NCBI GenBank assembly: GCA_045531205.1
Contig: JAZSDN010000032.1
Coordinates: forward strand, 1-43,842
Source: JAZNQL01 sp045531205
GTDB lineage: Bacteria > Bacillota > Clostridia > UMGS1883 > UMGS1540
DNA: 43,842 bases
Direction: 5' to 3'
Part shown: positions 7,369-13,584 of the stretch, one piece after another
Layout: each line of letters begins with the position of its first letter
Position numbering within the stretch: the first letter of the stretch is position 1
Notes under the pieces: model-generated
What the model was told of the DNA's origin: nothing
The model's input: only the letters and a program-made list of their open reading frames with translations
The model's database searches: none
Translations under genes and position numbers: made by a program

Positions 7369-7746
7369 TTACTCTCCTTTTTCAAAATAATAAACGGGTG
7401 TTTCTCGAAGACTGTTCCAAGCATCGAAAGCGCATCCGTCACATATACAAACAACGTGCGAGCCTGTACCGATAACGTAAACGCCTTTCGGGTGTTCTTG
7501 GCAAAAGTCATCAACGGTATAACAGTCGGGACAATCTTCTATTGTGTGCCGTTTGAAGCCTTTGTGTTTCAAATATGCGCTAAAAATCGCATTGGAGTTT
7601 GGGAGGTCGCCCATCATAAATCCTTGAACGCATAAATCTATATATGTCTTCTCCCACGGCATATCTAAAGCCTTGGATATGGCGCGGATAACGCAATCGC
7701 CTACACGGATTCCCAAAGGATTATTGTTGTACTCTATCCACATCAT
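7369..7746 (-). CDS. putative papain-like cysteine peptidase fold protein
   Basis: About 125 residues from the ATG at 7744-7746; AAAGGG precedes it and the following ATG is also possible. GDCVIRAISKAL near residue 16 holds a candidate catalytic Cys, GSHVVCICDG near residue 97 a His, and DAWNS an Asp/Asn, the order of a papain-like or C39-like fold. Related proteins recur in Clostridia phages without tested activity. It overlaps the 45-aa gene upstream by 26 bases. Could instead be a non-catalytic member. Confidence 0.6.
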   Translation of the reverse strand: MMWIEYNNNPLGIRVGDCVIRAISKALDMPWEKTYIDLCVQGFMMGDLPNSNAIFSAYLKHKGFKRHTIEDCPDCYTVDDFCQEHPKGVYVIGTGSHVVCICDGCAFDAWNSLRETPVYYFEKGE

Positions 7747-7858
7747 CAAAACCCTTTATCATACCTTTTTCACGCAATATTTGAATGGTGCGGAAAACTA
7801 CAAGAAAAGGTAATTCATTTAATTCTTTGTGCGATTTAATAAACTGTGTAATATTCAT
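7721..7858 (-). CDS. small hypothetical protein (45 aa)
   Basis: 45 residues starting MNITQFIKSHKE, mixed helix, preceded by AGAGGTGATGAT, a good ribosome site. It lies directly after the 7886-7927 terminator in the direction of transcription, without an evident promoter of its own. Overlaps the following gene by 26 bases. No family recognised. Confidence 0.6.
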   Translation of the reverse strand: MNITQFIKSHKELNELPFLVVFRTIQILREKGMIKGFDDVDRVQQ

Positions 7859-7885
7859 ATCATCACCTCTTGCATATATGATAAC

Positions 7886-7927
7886 AAAAAAATGGCACCC
7901 TCACAATGTCGTGAAAGTGCCATTTTT
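7886..7927 (-). terminator. rho-independent terminator
   Basis: On the minus strand an 11-bp stem (7917-7927 with 7888-7898) extended by UCAC/GUGA and followed by seven U. The A-run on the other side makes it nearly bidirectional. It ends the 8796-7942 transcript. Confidence 0.85.
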
Positions 7928-7941
7928 ATGACTTTATTTAT

Positions 7942-8156
7942 TTATTTTATATGCTTGAAAAGTTGGTTTTGCAAGCGAGGAATAATCCTCGCAATTTGCC
8001 TTGGTGACATTTCGTGCTTTTCCGCTATTTTTCGTAAGTTATTCCGTCAAGAAGTGATTCTTTTAACATATCACGGTGTTTTTTATTGAATATCCATTCG
8101 TCAATAAGTTTTTCCCATTCGGAACGGGGAATATCAAGAGTATTCGGTGCTTTCAA
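7942..8156 (-). pseudogene. sigma/RinA-like HTH protein interrupted by a -1 frameshift
   Basis: Translation starts at TTG (8154-8156) behind a perfect GGAGG and runs 43 codons to TAG at 8025-8027. Reading -1 across the A5 run just before that stop continues in frame to 7942, giving about 71 residues with GITYEKIAEKHEMSPRQIA, a clear sigma region-4-like helix-turn-helix. So either a one-base deletion (or assembly error) in the A-run has broken the gene, or a programmed -1 frameshift makes the full protein. The start codon lies inside the end of the upstream gene, which keeps the two coupled. Confidence 0.65.
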
Positions 8157-8412
8157 GATATTTTACCTCCATCCCTACAAGTTCAGCAAATTCAACTTCT
8201 GCTTCCGCAAAAGCATTGTTGTGTTGTGATATCATTAAAACATCGCAGCCACTTAATAAATCGAGACGTAGAGCGATTAAATCATCATACCCTATTTCTT
8301 TATCGGATAAATACCCAAACACTTCAGAAGCGATTATATAACAATTTCCGAGGTCTTTCATTTGCAAATCCGAAACACTTTCGCTGTTATCGCACGATAC
8401 ATATATCAGCAA
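8134..8412 (-). CDS. putative nucleoside deoxyribosyltransferase-like protein (92 aa)
   Basis: 92 residues from a TTG start behind AGGTGATAAA. An N-terminal strand MLIYVSC and a C-terminal CDVLMIS...AFAEAEVEFAELVGMEVKYL resemble the small Rossmann-like DUF4406/nucleoside 2-deoxyribosyltransferase group, whose glutamate sits in the AEAEVEFA helix. Phages use such enzymes for nucleotide salvage, but the match is weak and short. No other motif seen. Confidence 0.5.
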   Translation of the reverse strand: MLIYVSCDNSESVSDLQMKDLGNCYIIASEVFGYLSDKEIGYDDLIALRLDLLSGCDVLMISQHNNAFAEAEVEFAELVGMEVKYLESTEYS

Positions 8413-8420
8413 TTTATCAC

Positions 8421-8516
8421 CTACTTATAACGCCCACAAGTTTTGCAACGGGTTGATGTTTTCTTTTTACGTGTTTTAGTTGTTGTTTTCTTGTACTTTA
8501 TCTTTTGCTTCGCCAT
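8421..8516 (-). CDS. tiny Lys/Thr-rich protein with CxxC (31 aa)
   Basis: 31 residues, about half Lys, Arg or Thr, with CKTCGR near the C-terminus, resembling half a zinc ribbon. It starts inside the 3' end of the 8476-8796 gene in another frame, with GGTGG upstream, and stops with TAG just before the ribosome site of the next gene. Real but small, or chance; the basic composition suggests nucleic acid binding. Confidence 0.4.
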   Translation of the reverse strand: MAKQKIKYKKTTTKTRKKKTSTRCKTCGRYK

Positions 8517-8796
8517 TTACAATACCACCACCATTAATGATAGAATTATTGTTTCCACTTTCTGCATCTTGCTCAATGTCATATTCTTCGGTTATTGTTT
8601 CAACAGTCTCGAATTGGCTTTCATACGTCAACCAAGCGATATTGCTTCCTACAAGAAGCAGAACGAGGATTATGTGCAGAATCCAATGCCGCTTTTCTCT
8701 GCGCTCGTGGCGTTGTTCGTTTCTTTGCCAATCGGCACTTGACATTGTGACTTTTGTCATTTCTTTTGGTTCATTGTTGCAGTTGTTACAAGTTTT
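8476..8796 (-). CDS. single-pass membrane protein with N-terminal Cys motif
   Basis: 106 residues from the ATG at 8794-8796 behind GGAGG. The N-terminus has CNNCNNEP, then a basic segment (residues 25-38), a membrane helix at about 38-56, and an acidic Asn-rich external tail. First gene after the 8888-8916 promoter and its structured leader, right after the lysis genes. The topology (short cytoplasmic metal-binding head, external tail) would suit superinfection exclusion or a spanin-like accessory, both speculative. Confidence 0.65.
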   Translation of the reverse strand, partial: KTCNNCNNEPKEMTKVTMSSADWQRNEQRHERREKRHWILHIILVLLLVGSNIAWLTYESQFETVETITEEYDIEQDAESGNNNSIINGGGIVNGEAKDKVQENNN

Positions 8797-8835
8797 CATT
8801 TTTTCCTCCATAACCTCATAAAATAGAAAGAAAGA

Positions 8836-8882
8836 GGGGAAACAGCGAGGTGACTGCTTTCGGGTGTACATCCCTATCCCCC
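8836..8882 (-). ncRNA. 5'-terminal three-way-junction leader RNA
   Basis: The transcript should begin at about 8881-8882 with GGGGGA, which pairs with UUCCCC (8836-8841) to close a junction holding two hairpins: GGG/CCC with loop AUGUACA, and GCAG/CUGU with an 8-nt loop. The structure sits exactly at the RNA 5' end, 40 bases ahead of the ribosome site. It may protect the mRNA or be regulatory; no known riboswitch matches. Confidence 0.5.
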
Positions 8883-8887
8883 ATAAA

Positions 8888-8916
8888 ATTATAACATAAT
8901 ATTATACTTTTGTCAA
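8888..8916 (-). promoter_or_regulatory. promoter for the post-lysis accessory genes
   Basis: TTGACA (8911-8916), 17-bp spacer, TATAAT (8888-8893) on the minus strand. The TGA stop of the upstream XhlA-like gene is part of the -35 box. Confidence 0.9.
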
Positions 8917-9194
8917 CCGTCAAAAAGCAACTTGATACATAGAGAAACGAGAGGAACAGCGATTGTGCATAAAATACCTATAACAATACTTAATTTCGTG
9001 CTGTCTTTTGCTCTTTCAACACGCATTGAAGAAAAATCTTGTCTCATCTGAGCAATGTCTTTGAAAATTTTATCAATTTTATTTTCTTCTTTTTCTACCT
9101 GTCTTTCGCAATCATCAAGCCTTTTATATTCACTGTTTAGATCACTGATTAATTGTGTTTTTAATTCTACATATTCGCTGTGTTCCATCTTCAT
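8913..9194 (-). CDS. XhlA-like membrane-associated lysis protein
   Basis: 93 residues: about 65 residues of coiled coil (heptads through KEENKIDKIFKDIAQMRQDF) followed by one C-terminal membrane helix (about 68-89). This is the layout of the hemolysin XhlA family that assists holins in Bacillus phages. It overlaps the holin gene stop and follows the amidase, completing the lysis cassette. Its own stop forms part of the next promoter. Confidence 0.7.
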   Translation of the reverse strand: MKMEHSEYVELKTQLISDLNSEYKRLDDCERQVEKEENKIDKIFKDIAQMRQDFSSMRVERAKDSTKLSIVIGILCTIAVPLVSLCIKLLFDG

Positions 9195-9388
9195 TCGGAA
9201 TCCTCACTAACGGGAATTGATTTGATGTTAAAGAGAATTGTAACAACTCCCGAAAGAAGAACCGCAGAGCCTACCCCAAGCCAGTCAACTTCTGTTATAC
9301 CTACTACATTTGTACCTATGACCGCAATAGCTGTCTCTGCCATTGTTTTTATGGTTCTTATCCCCACAATTTTAAGCCACTTTTTCAT
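9191..9388 (-). CDS. phage holin
   Basis: 65 residues from the ATG at 9386-9388 behind AGGAGAG. Basic N-terminus, IRTIKTMAETAIAVIGTN, then VDWLGVGSAVLLSGVVTILFNI with two membrane segments (about 13-30 and 37-55) and a short acidic tail: the r1t/SPP1-like small holin family. It makes inner-membrane holes that release the amidase encoded just upstream. Confidence 0.85.
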   Translation of the reverse strand: MKKWLKIVGIRTIKTMAETAIAVIGTNVVGITEVDWLGVGSAVLLSGVVTILFNIKSIPVSEDSE

Positions 9389-9402
9389 ATTTTCTCTCCT
9401 CA

Positions 9403-10248
9403 TTATTCAAATACTCCTGCGCGGTCAAGCATTACCATAATTCTCATAAAAAGATATGACATTTCAAAAGAATTATTTCCATTACCTTTCATAATTCCTT
9501 TATTTACAAGTTTCTGCATAGTGGGTTTTGCCCACGAAGGAACATTGCTATCTACATACGCCCACTTTACTTTAACCTGTTTTTCAAGTTCTTCTATTCG
9601 TTTTTCAAGTTTTTCAATTTTTTCTTCCATTTTGTCACCTATTCCATAATATTTCGCGAGTGCTTTTGCTTCGGCTTTTGCAAGCTTTTTTAAATTTTCA
9701 TCTTGCATAAGCCATCCCGTCGCTTCTTTATTGGTGTGAAAACTGTGTTCAAGAATCAATCCTACAACGCCTACCATTTTTGAACCAAAAAGCACTCCAT
9801 AATATTCATCATCAAAATATCCGTTGCCATCGCGGTCGAAATCCACACTTTTAGTATATAAGTGTGGTTCGCTAACTCCCATAGTAATCGATATAACATC
9901 GCCCAATACTTTTGCCAATTCTTTTGACTTCTCATCAAGATTGGTTTTTGCATCTTCCGAATAGTGAATAATCCAAGGAGCATCAGCAGAATAGTTGTTT
10001 GAAGCGTTGCTGTGAATCGATAAAAACAAATCATATCCTTTCGCCATTTTCCCTCTTGAGACGAGTTCGGGGTCTTGGTGAATGTCATATCTTGTTTTGG
10101 CAACTTCAAAGCCTAAATTTTGAAGCTCTTCTGCAAGATATTCTGTCAATTTCCACATCTGTGCTGATTCATAATACTGAGGAACTAACGGAGATTGATT
10201 AAAATAATATCCCGAATGCCCAGCGTCAAGCATTATCTTTATAGCCAT
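9403..10248 (-). CDS. endolysin: N-acetylmuramoyl-L-alanine amidase
   Basis: 281 residues. Residues 1-185 form an Amidase_3 zinc amidase: KIMLDAGHSG holds the first zinc His, LFLSIHSNAS the second, and LILEHSFHTN a catalytic Glu. Residues 205-225 are a coiled coil (EEKIEKLEKRIEELEKQV). The C-terminal 55 residues (WAYVDSNVPSWAKPTMQKLVNKGIMKG) look like an SLH-type wall-binding motif. It cleaves the amide bond between muramic acid and the peptide stem. No signal peptide, so export depends on the holin. Confidence 0.92.
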   Translation of the reverse strand: MAIKIMLDAGHSGYYFNQSPLVPQYYESAQMWKLTEYLAEELQNLGFEVAKTRYDIHQDPELVSRGKMAKGYDLFLSIHSNASNNYSADAPWIIHYSEDAKTNLDEKSKELAKVLGDVISITMGVSEPHLYTKSVDFDRDGNGYFDDEYYGVLFGSKMVGVVGLILEHSFHTNKEATGWLMQDENLKKLAKAEAKALAKYYGIGDKMEEKIEKLEKRIEELEKQVKVKWAYVDSNVPSWAKPTMQKLVNKGIMKGNGNNSFEMSYLFMRIMVMLDRAGVFE

Positions 10249-10256
10249 ATATTACC

Positions 10257-10736
10257 TCAACAATTATAATGAACTGTAGCGTTATCAGCTCCCCAAGGAG
10301 CATCGGCAATTTGTCCTTCTGCCCACGGAACATATATATCTGTTATTCCTGTTTCTAAAAATGCCTTTGGACTGATTTGTGTTATACTTGAAGGCAATCT
10401 TATTGATTTCAACTTATAACAATAAGAAAAAGATTGTGGACCTATTGTTTCAAGACCTTCTTGAATAAATATTGTTTCAAGCGCTCCGCATTGATAAAAT
10501 GGATAACCTTCAATACCTTTTAATGTTTCAGGACACACCACAATTTTCATTACGCCCATTTCATACTCTTTTGATTTAGTTCTTTGTGTACCGTAAGGAA
10601 TGATAAGAACATCTGATTCTATATCCCCGTATCCTTTATTAATTATTACGGCTAAATCATAGAAAGAATTGCTTAAAAGTTTATTTAGAGGAATTTTCAT
10701 ATTGCTATTTATTTTGAATACTTTCGCCCAACTCAC
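10257..10736 (-). CDS. leucine-rich repeat (BspA/LRR_5) protein
   Basis: 159 residues from a GTG start behind GAGGT that overlaps the upstream stop. Residues 70-135 hold three LRR_5 repeats (ALETIFIQEGLETIG, KLKSIRLPSSITQIS and ITDIYVP...), the TpLRR/BspA surface type common in gut bacteria. It sits with the tail genes between the baseplate proteins and the endolysin, so it may be a distal tail or host-recognition protein. Function inferred from position. Confidence 0.8.
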   Translation of the reverse strand: MSWAKVFKINSNMKIPLNKLLSNSFYDLAVIINKGYGDIESDVLIIPYGTQRTKSKEYEMGVMKIVVCPETLKGIEGYPFYQCGALETIFIQEGLETIGPQSFSYCYKLKSIRLPSSITQISPKAFLETGITDIYVPWAEGQIADAPWGADNATVHYNC

Positions 10737-10996
10737 GATAATACCTCCGTTATATTTTTATTTGAACTAAATGTTGTGGTTTTTGTGATAGTTTTCTCCC
10801 CGGCAAAAGTTTCTGTTATACTTCCATCCTCGTTAAACACGGTTGTCAGAACTTCACCTTTGCTATTTGTTTCTGTTATGCTACCATCTGCATTAAATAC
10901 TGTATCTTTATCAATAAAATCTTGCATTGCCATAAGGTTTTCACGATTTATTGGCGTTCCTGATTGTTCGCTTGTTTTATCTATAAACTCAATCAT
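10733..10996 (-). CDS. tail-associated hypothetical protein with DGSITET repeats
   Basis: 87 residues from the ATG at 10994-10996, chosen because GGGGAA precedes it; an upstream GTG in frame is less likely. Two copies of FNADGSITET/FNEDGSITET form a short beta repeat, followed by a Thr-rich C-terminus. Located among tail-tip genes; probably a structural or fibre-attachment protein. No enzyme motif. Confidence 0.7.
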   Translation of the reverse strand: MIEFIDKTSEQSGTPINRENLMAMQDFIDKDTVFNADGSITETNSKGEVLTTVFNEDGSITETFAGEKTITKTTTFSSNKNITEVLS

Positions 10997-10997
10997 A

Positions 10998-11450
10998 TTA
11001 TTCCCCACATTCAAAAGTGCCACATTCTCTATAATGGCTCTTTATATCATTTATCATAACATCAAGGTCGTACAAATTTTTTTCAACATCATTTATTGTT
11101 TGATATTTTCTGTAATTATCATTAGGCATATTTGGTGTATTTTTATATACAAAAAATGCTTCTCTTAAAATTTCAAGATTATATAAAATTCTATCAAATT
11201 GTGTGCCTTTGAATATATCTGTATACTCCCATTGTCTTGTTGAAATTGGAGTGTTCCAATACCCCATTTCATTGAAAAGGTTTTTTAATTCTTCCTGCTT
11301 GTTTTCAATGCGATTAAGAGTGTTGATTGTAAGCGTTCCCTTTTCAAGTATCGCAATTTCGTCATCTGTCAGATCTTGAAATTTCTGTACTTTTTCTCGC
11401 CTTAAACGAATGGCGGTGTCAACATCGTTTTGAGTTCTATCAAAAATCAT
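10998..11450 (-). CDS. tail/baseplate-associated protein (150 aa)
   Basis: 150 residues, mostly helical with GYWNTPISTRQWEYTDIF in the middle and NNEMGYWNTP-like Trp motifs, a protein type that recurs immediately after the baseplate protein in Firmicutes siphophages. Strong AAGGAGG site; ATGA overlap with the baseplate gene. Exact role unknown, likely part of the distal tail. Confidence 0.7.
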   Translation of the reverse strand: MIFDRTQNDVDTAIRLRREKVQKFQDLTDDEIAILEKGTLTINTLNRIENKQEELKNLFNEMGYWNTPISTRQWEYTDIFKGTQFDRILYNLEILREAFFVYKNTPNMPNDNYRKYQTINDVEKNLYDLDVMINDIKSHYRECGTFECGE

Positions 11451-13183
11451 TTTAACACCGCCTCCTTGATTATTATTCCACCATTCAAATTAAATGCTTG
11501 TTTAATTATTCTGCCACTAATATTGCCAAGATATTCTGTTTCTGCTTGTATATTATCTCCAACATTTACAACTTTATCGTATATTACAATACTTGAAACT
11601 TTTTCGCCATATTTAAGTGTTCCGTATTTTTTTTGTCCATACTTTACGCTTTGTCCATATTGGATATGTTTACCCTCAACAATTTTCAAATTTGTTGTAT
11701 TTGTCTTTATAAGCCAATTATAACACTTTTCAATCACTTTGTCAATGTTATATTGTGAAACGAGTGTAGCAGAATCCACCGCGACAACTTTTTCAATCTC
11801 ATTTGCCAATACGATAGGATTATTTTGTCTGCGTATCTGTGTTGTATGTTCATATTTTTGCCCTGTCAATATACAATTTGTATTTGCATTGATAACAGCA
11901 TAATTTGTTCCACTTGAAACAATTTCACCATTTGTAATTGACAAGTCGTGCAAAGGCTCGGAAAATTTAACAAAAACATTCTGCCCCGTTCCGCTTTCTG
12001 TTGCATCATAAACATCTATTGTTTCCGTTATTGGCTTGTATGAATGAACTGTAACCTCAACGCCCGTCACTGTTTCTTCATCATTAAAATTTTGACCTTG
12101 CATAATTCGGTTGAGTGGCACAATTTGCTTGACATCTTCCTCAAGTGCAAACACCTTTACAACCTCGCTATTGCTTGTATCAACTATTGCTTGTATGGAA
12201 AATGCCACTTGCATAAGAGCATTTCGGCAAGTAGTGAATGGGATATATCCTGTAACTGTCGCATCTGCAAACACTTCGTCAATGCTATATGGCACTTTCG
12301 CAACTGTGAAAATATCCGTCAATAACTCAACTGCGTTTTTATTGGTGTAAATACCGCCATAATATGGTATGCTGTCAAGCAAACCGATATAATCTTCACT
12401 TTGTATGTTCCACAATCTTTTTGCTTTTCGTGTGGATTTCTTGACAAAGGTTGTTGCCTTTAATTCGCCATTAAAATATACCGATAAAGGCTGTTTTGCT
12501 TGAAATGAATATTCCATATCGGTTTTACTGTCAAGGGTAAAATCAGCCGTATTTATGCTTATCTGTGCTGATATCGGGTCAACTTCCTGTATTAACCTCA
12601 CATTTCTCAATTCATTGCCATAAAAAAATGTGCCGTACCCATAATCAATAACACGCAATTTAAGGCGATTTTTCGGCATATTTATGGAATAAAACGTAAC
12701 AACAATTTTGTTATAATTGTCAACCTTGTTTTTGCAGAAATAAAAAGCTCCGCTTGGGTAAAATTCTTTTTCTGACAAAACCGTTATTCCATTTTCGTCT
12801 ATTCTCAACCACTTTATTTTCAAACGATTTGCAAATATTCTATTGTATGTGTCAAACGTAAAAGTCAGTCCTTGAGACGAATACTGACTTACACTTTCCA
12901 ATTCCAAGACAATAGGCTCTGTGAATGTTCCGTTATCGTTACTGATTTGTTCACTCCATAATCCTAAGTTTGTTTGTTCAGGTACAGACGGAAAAGCCTT
13001 AGCCATTCCGTCTAATACCGTTTGATACAATTCACAAGGGTTTGCATAATTATTGAAATTAAGGTTATACTGTTGCAACTGCGAAAGTGTGTTAAATTCG
13101 CTTTCGCTTGCCGTTGGTACAAAGTTTTCCTTTGCTTCAGGTGCAATATCTCCATATCTTATACTTACGCCTTTTGTGTTCAT
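11447..13183 (-). CDS. tail tip / baseplate protein
   Basis: 578 residues, beta-rich, following tape measure and a 134-aa distal-tail-like gene, the position of the tail hub or tail-associated lysin. The centre (RLWNIQSEDYIGLLDSIPYYGGIYTN) resembles gp27-like hub domains; the C-terminus has YGQSVKYGQKKYGTLKYG repeats. No peptidase motif is visible, so it is probably structural. Overlapping starts and stops on both sides show one translational unit. Confidence 0.75.
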   Translation of the reverse strand: MNTKGVSIRYGDIAPEAKENFVPTASESEFNTLSQLQQYNLNFNNYANPCELYQTVLDGMAKAFPSVPEQTNLGLWSEQISNDNGTFTEPIVLELESVSQYSSQGLTFTFDTYNRIFANRLKIKWLRIDENGITVLSEKEFYPSGAFYFCKNKVDNYNKIVVTFYSINMPKNRLKLRVIDYGYGTFFYGNELRNVRLIQEVDPISAQISINTADFTLDSKTDMEYSFQAKQPLSVYFNGELKATTFVKKSTRKAKRLWNIQSEDYIGLLDSIPYYGGIYTNKNAVELLTDIFTVAKVPYSIDEVFADATVTGYIPFTTCRNALMQVAFSIQAIVDTSNSEVVKVFALEEDVKQIVPLNRIMQGQNFNDEETVTGVEVTVHSYKPITETIDVYDATESGTGQNVFVKFSEPLHDLSITNGEIVSSGTNYAVINANTNCILTGQKYEHTTQIRRQNNPIVLANEIEKVVAVDSATLVSQYNIDKVIEKCYNWLIKTNTTNLKIVEGKHIQYGQSVKYGQKKYGTLKYGEKVSSIVIYDKVVNVGDNIQAETEYLGNISGRIIKQAFNLNGGIIIKEAVLK

Positions 13184-13584
13184 TCAGGTAACACCTGTGC
13201 TTCAATCGGCACGAAATTTGCTTGAAATTCCCCCCATTGTGTTTTGTTTGCTTTCAAATCAATCTTTTTAATTGCTCTTGCACCCTGTGAAACATAAGCA
13301 TTAAATTTTAAGGTTGTTTGGTTATGTGCAAATTCAACAGAAAAACCATCATAACGAGGTGTGTAAAGAAACTCATACAAATCATCAAAATCCTTATAAT
13401 TGTCTTTGTTTCTTAAAAAGGTGATTTTATACGAGAAAAACGTCCCCAACGGATCGAGGGTCATCGGAGCACCTACACCAAGCGTTCTGCCTGTATTTTC
13501 CGTGTAAAGTATAGAAAAACTTTCCTCAATAGCCGTTACAATTACATCATAACTTTTGCCATTTATTACACAATAATTCATCAA
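13180..13584 (-). CDS. distal tail-like protein (134 aa)
   Basis: 134 residues: MNYCVINGKSYDVIVTAIEES with a later GVGAPMTLDPLGTFFSYKITF and FDDLYEFLYTPRYDGFSVEF. A small beta-sandwich domain in the slot immediately after the tape measure, where Dit or a hub adaptor is usually encoded. It is shorter than classical Dit proteins (about 250 aa). It overlaps both neighbours by four bases. Confidence 0.65.
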   Translation of the reverse strand: MMNYCVINGKSYDVIVTAIEESFSILYTENTGRTLGVGAPMTLDPLGTFFSYKITFLRNKDNYKDFDDLYEFLYTPRYDGFSVEFAHNQTTLKFNAYVSQGARAIKKIDLKANKTQWGEFQANFVPIEAQVLPE

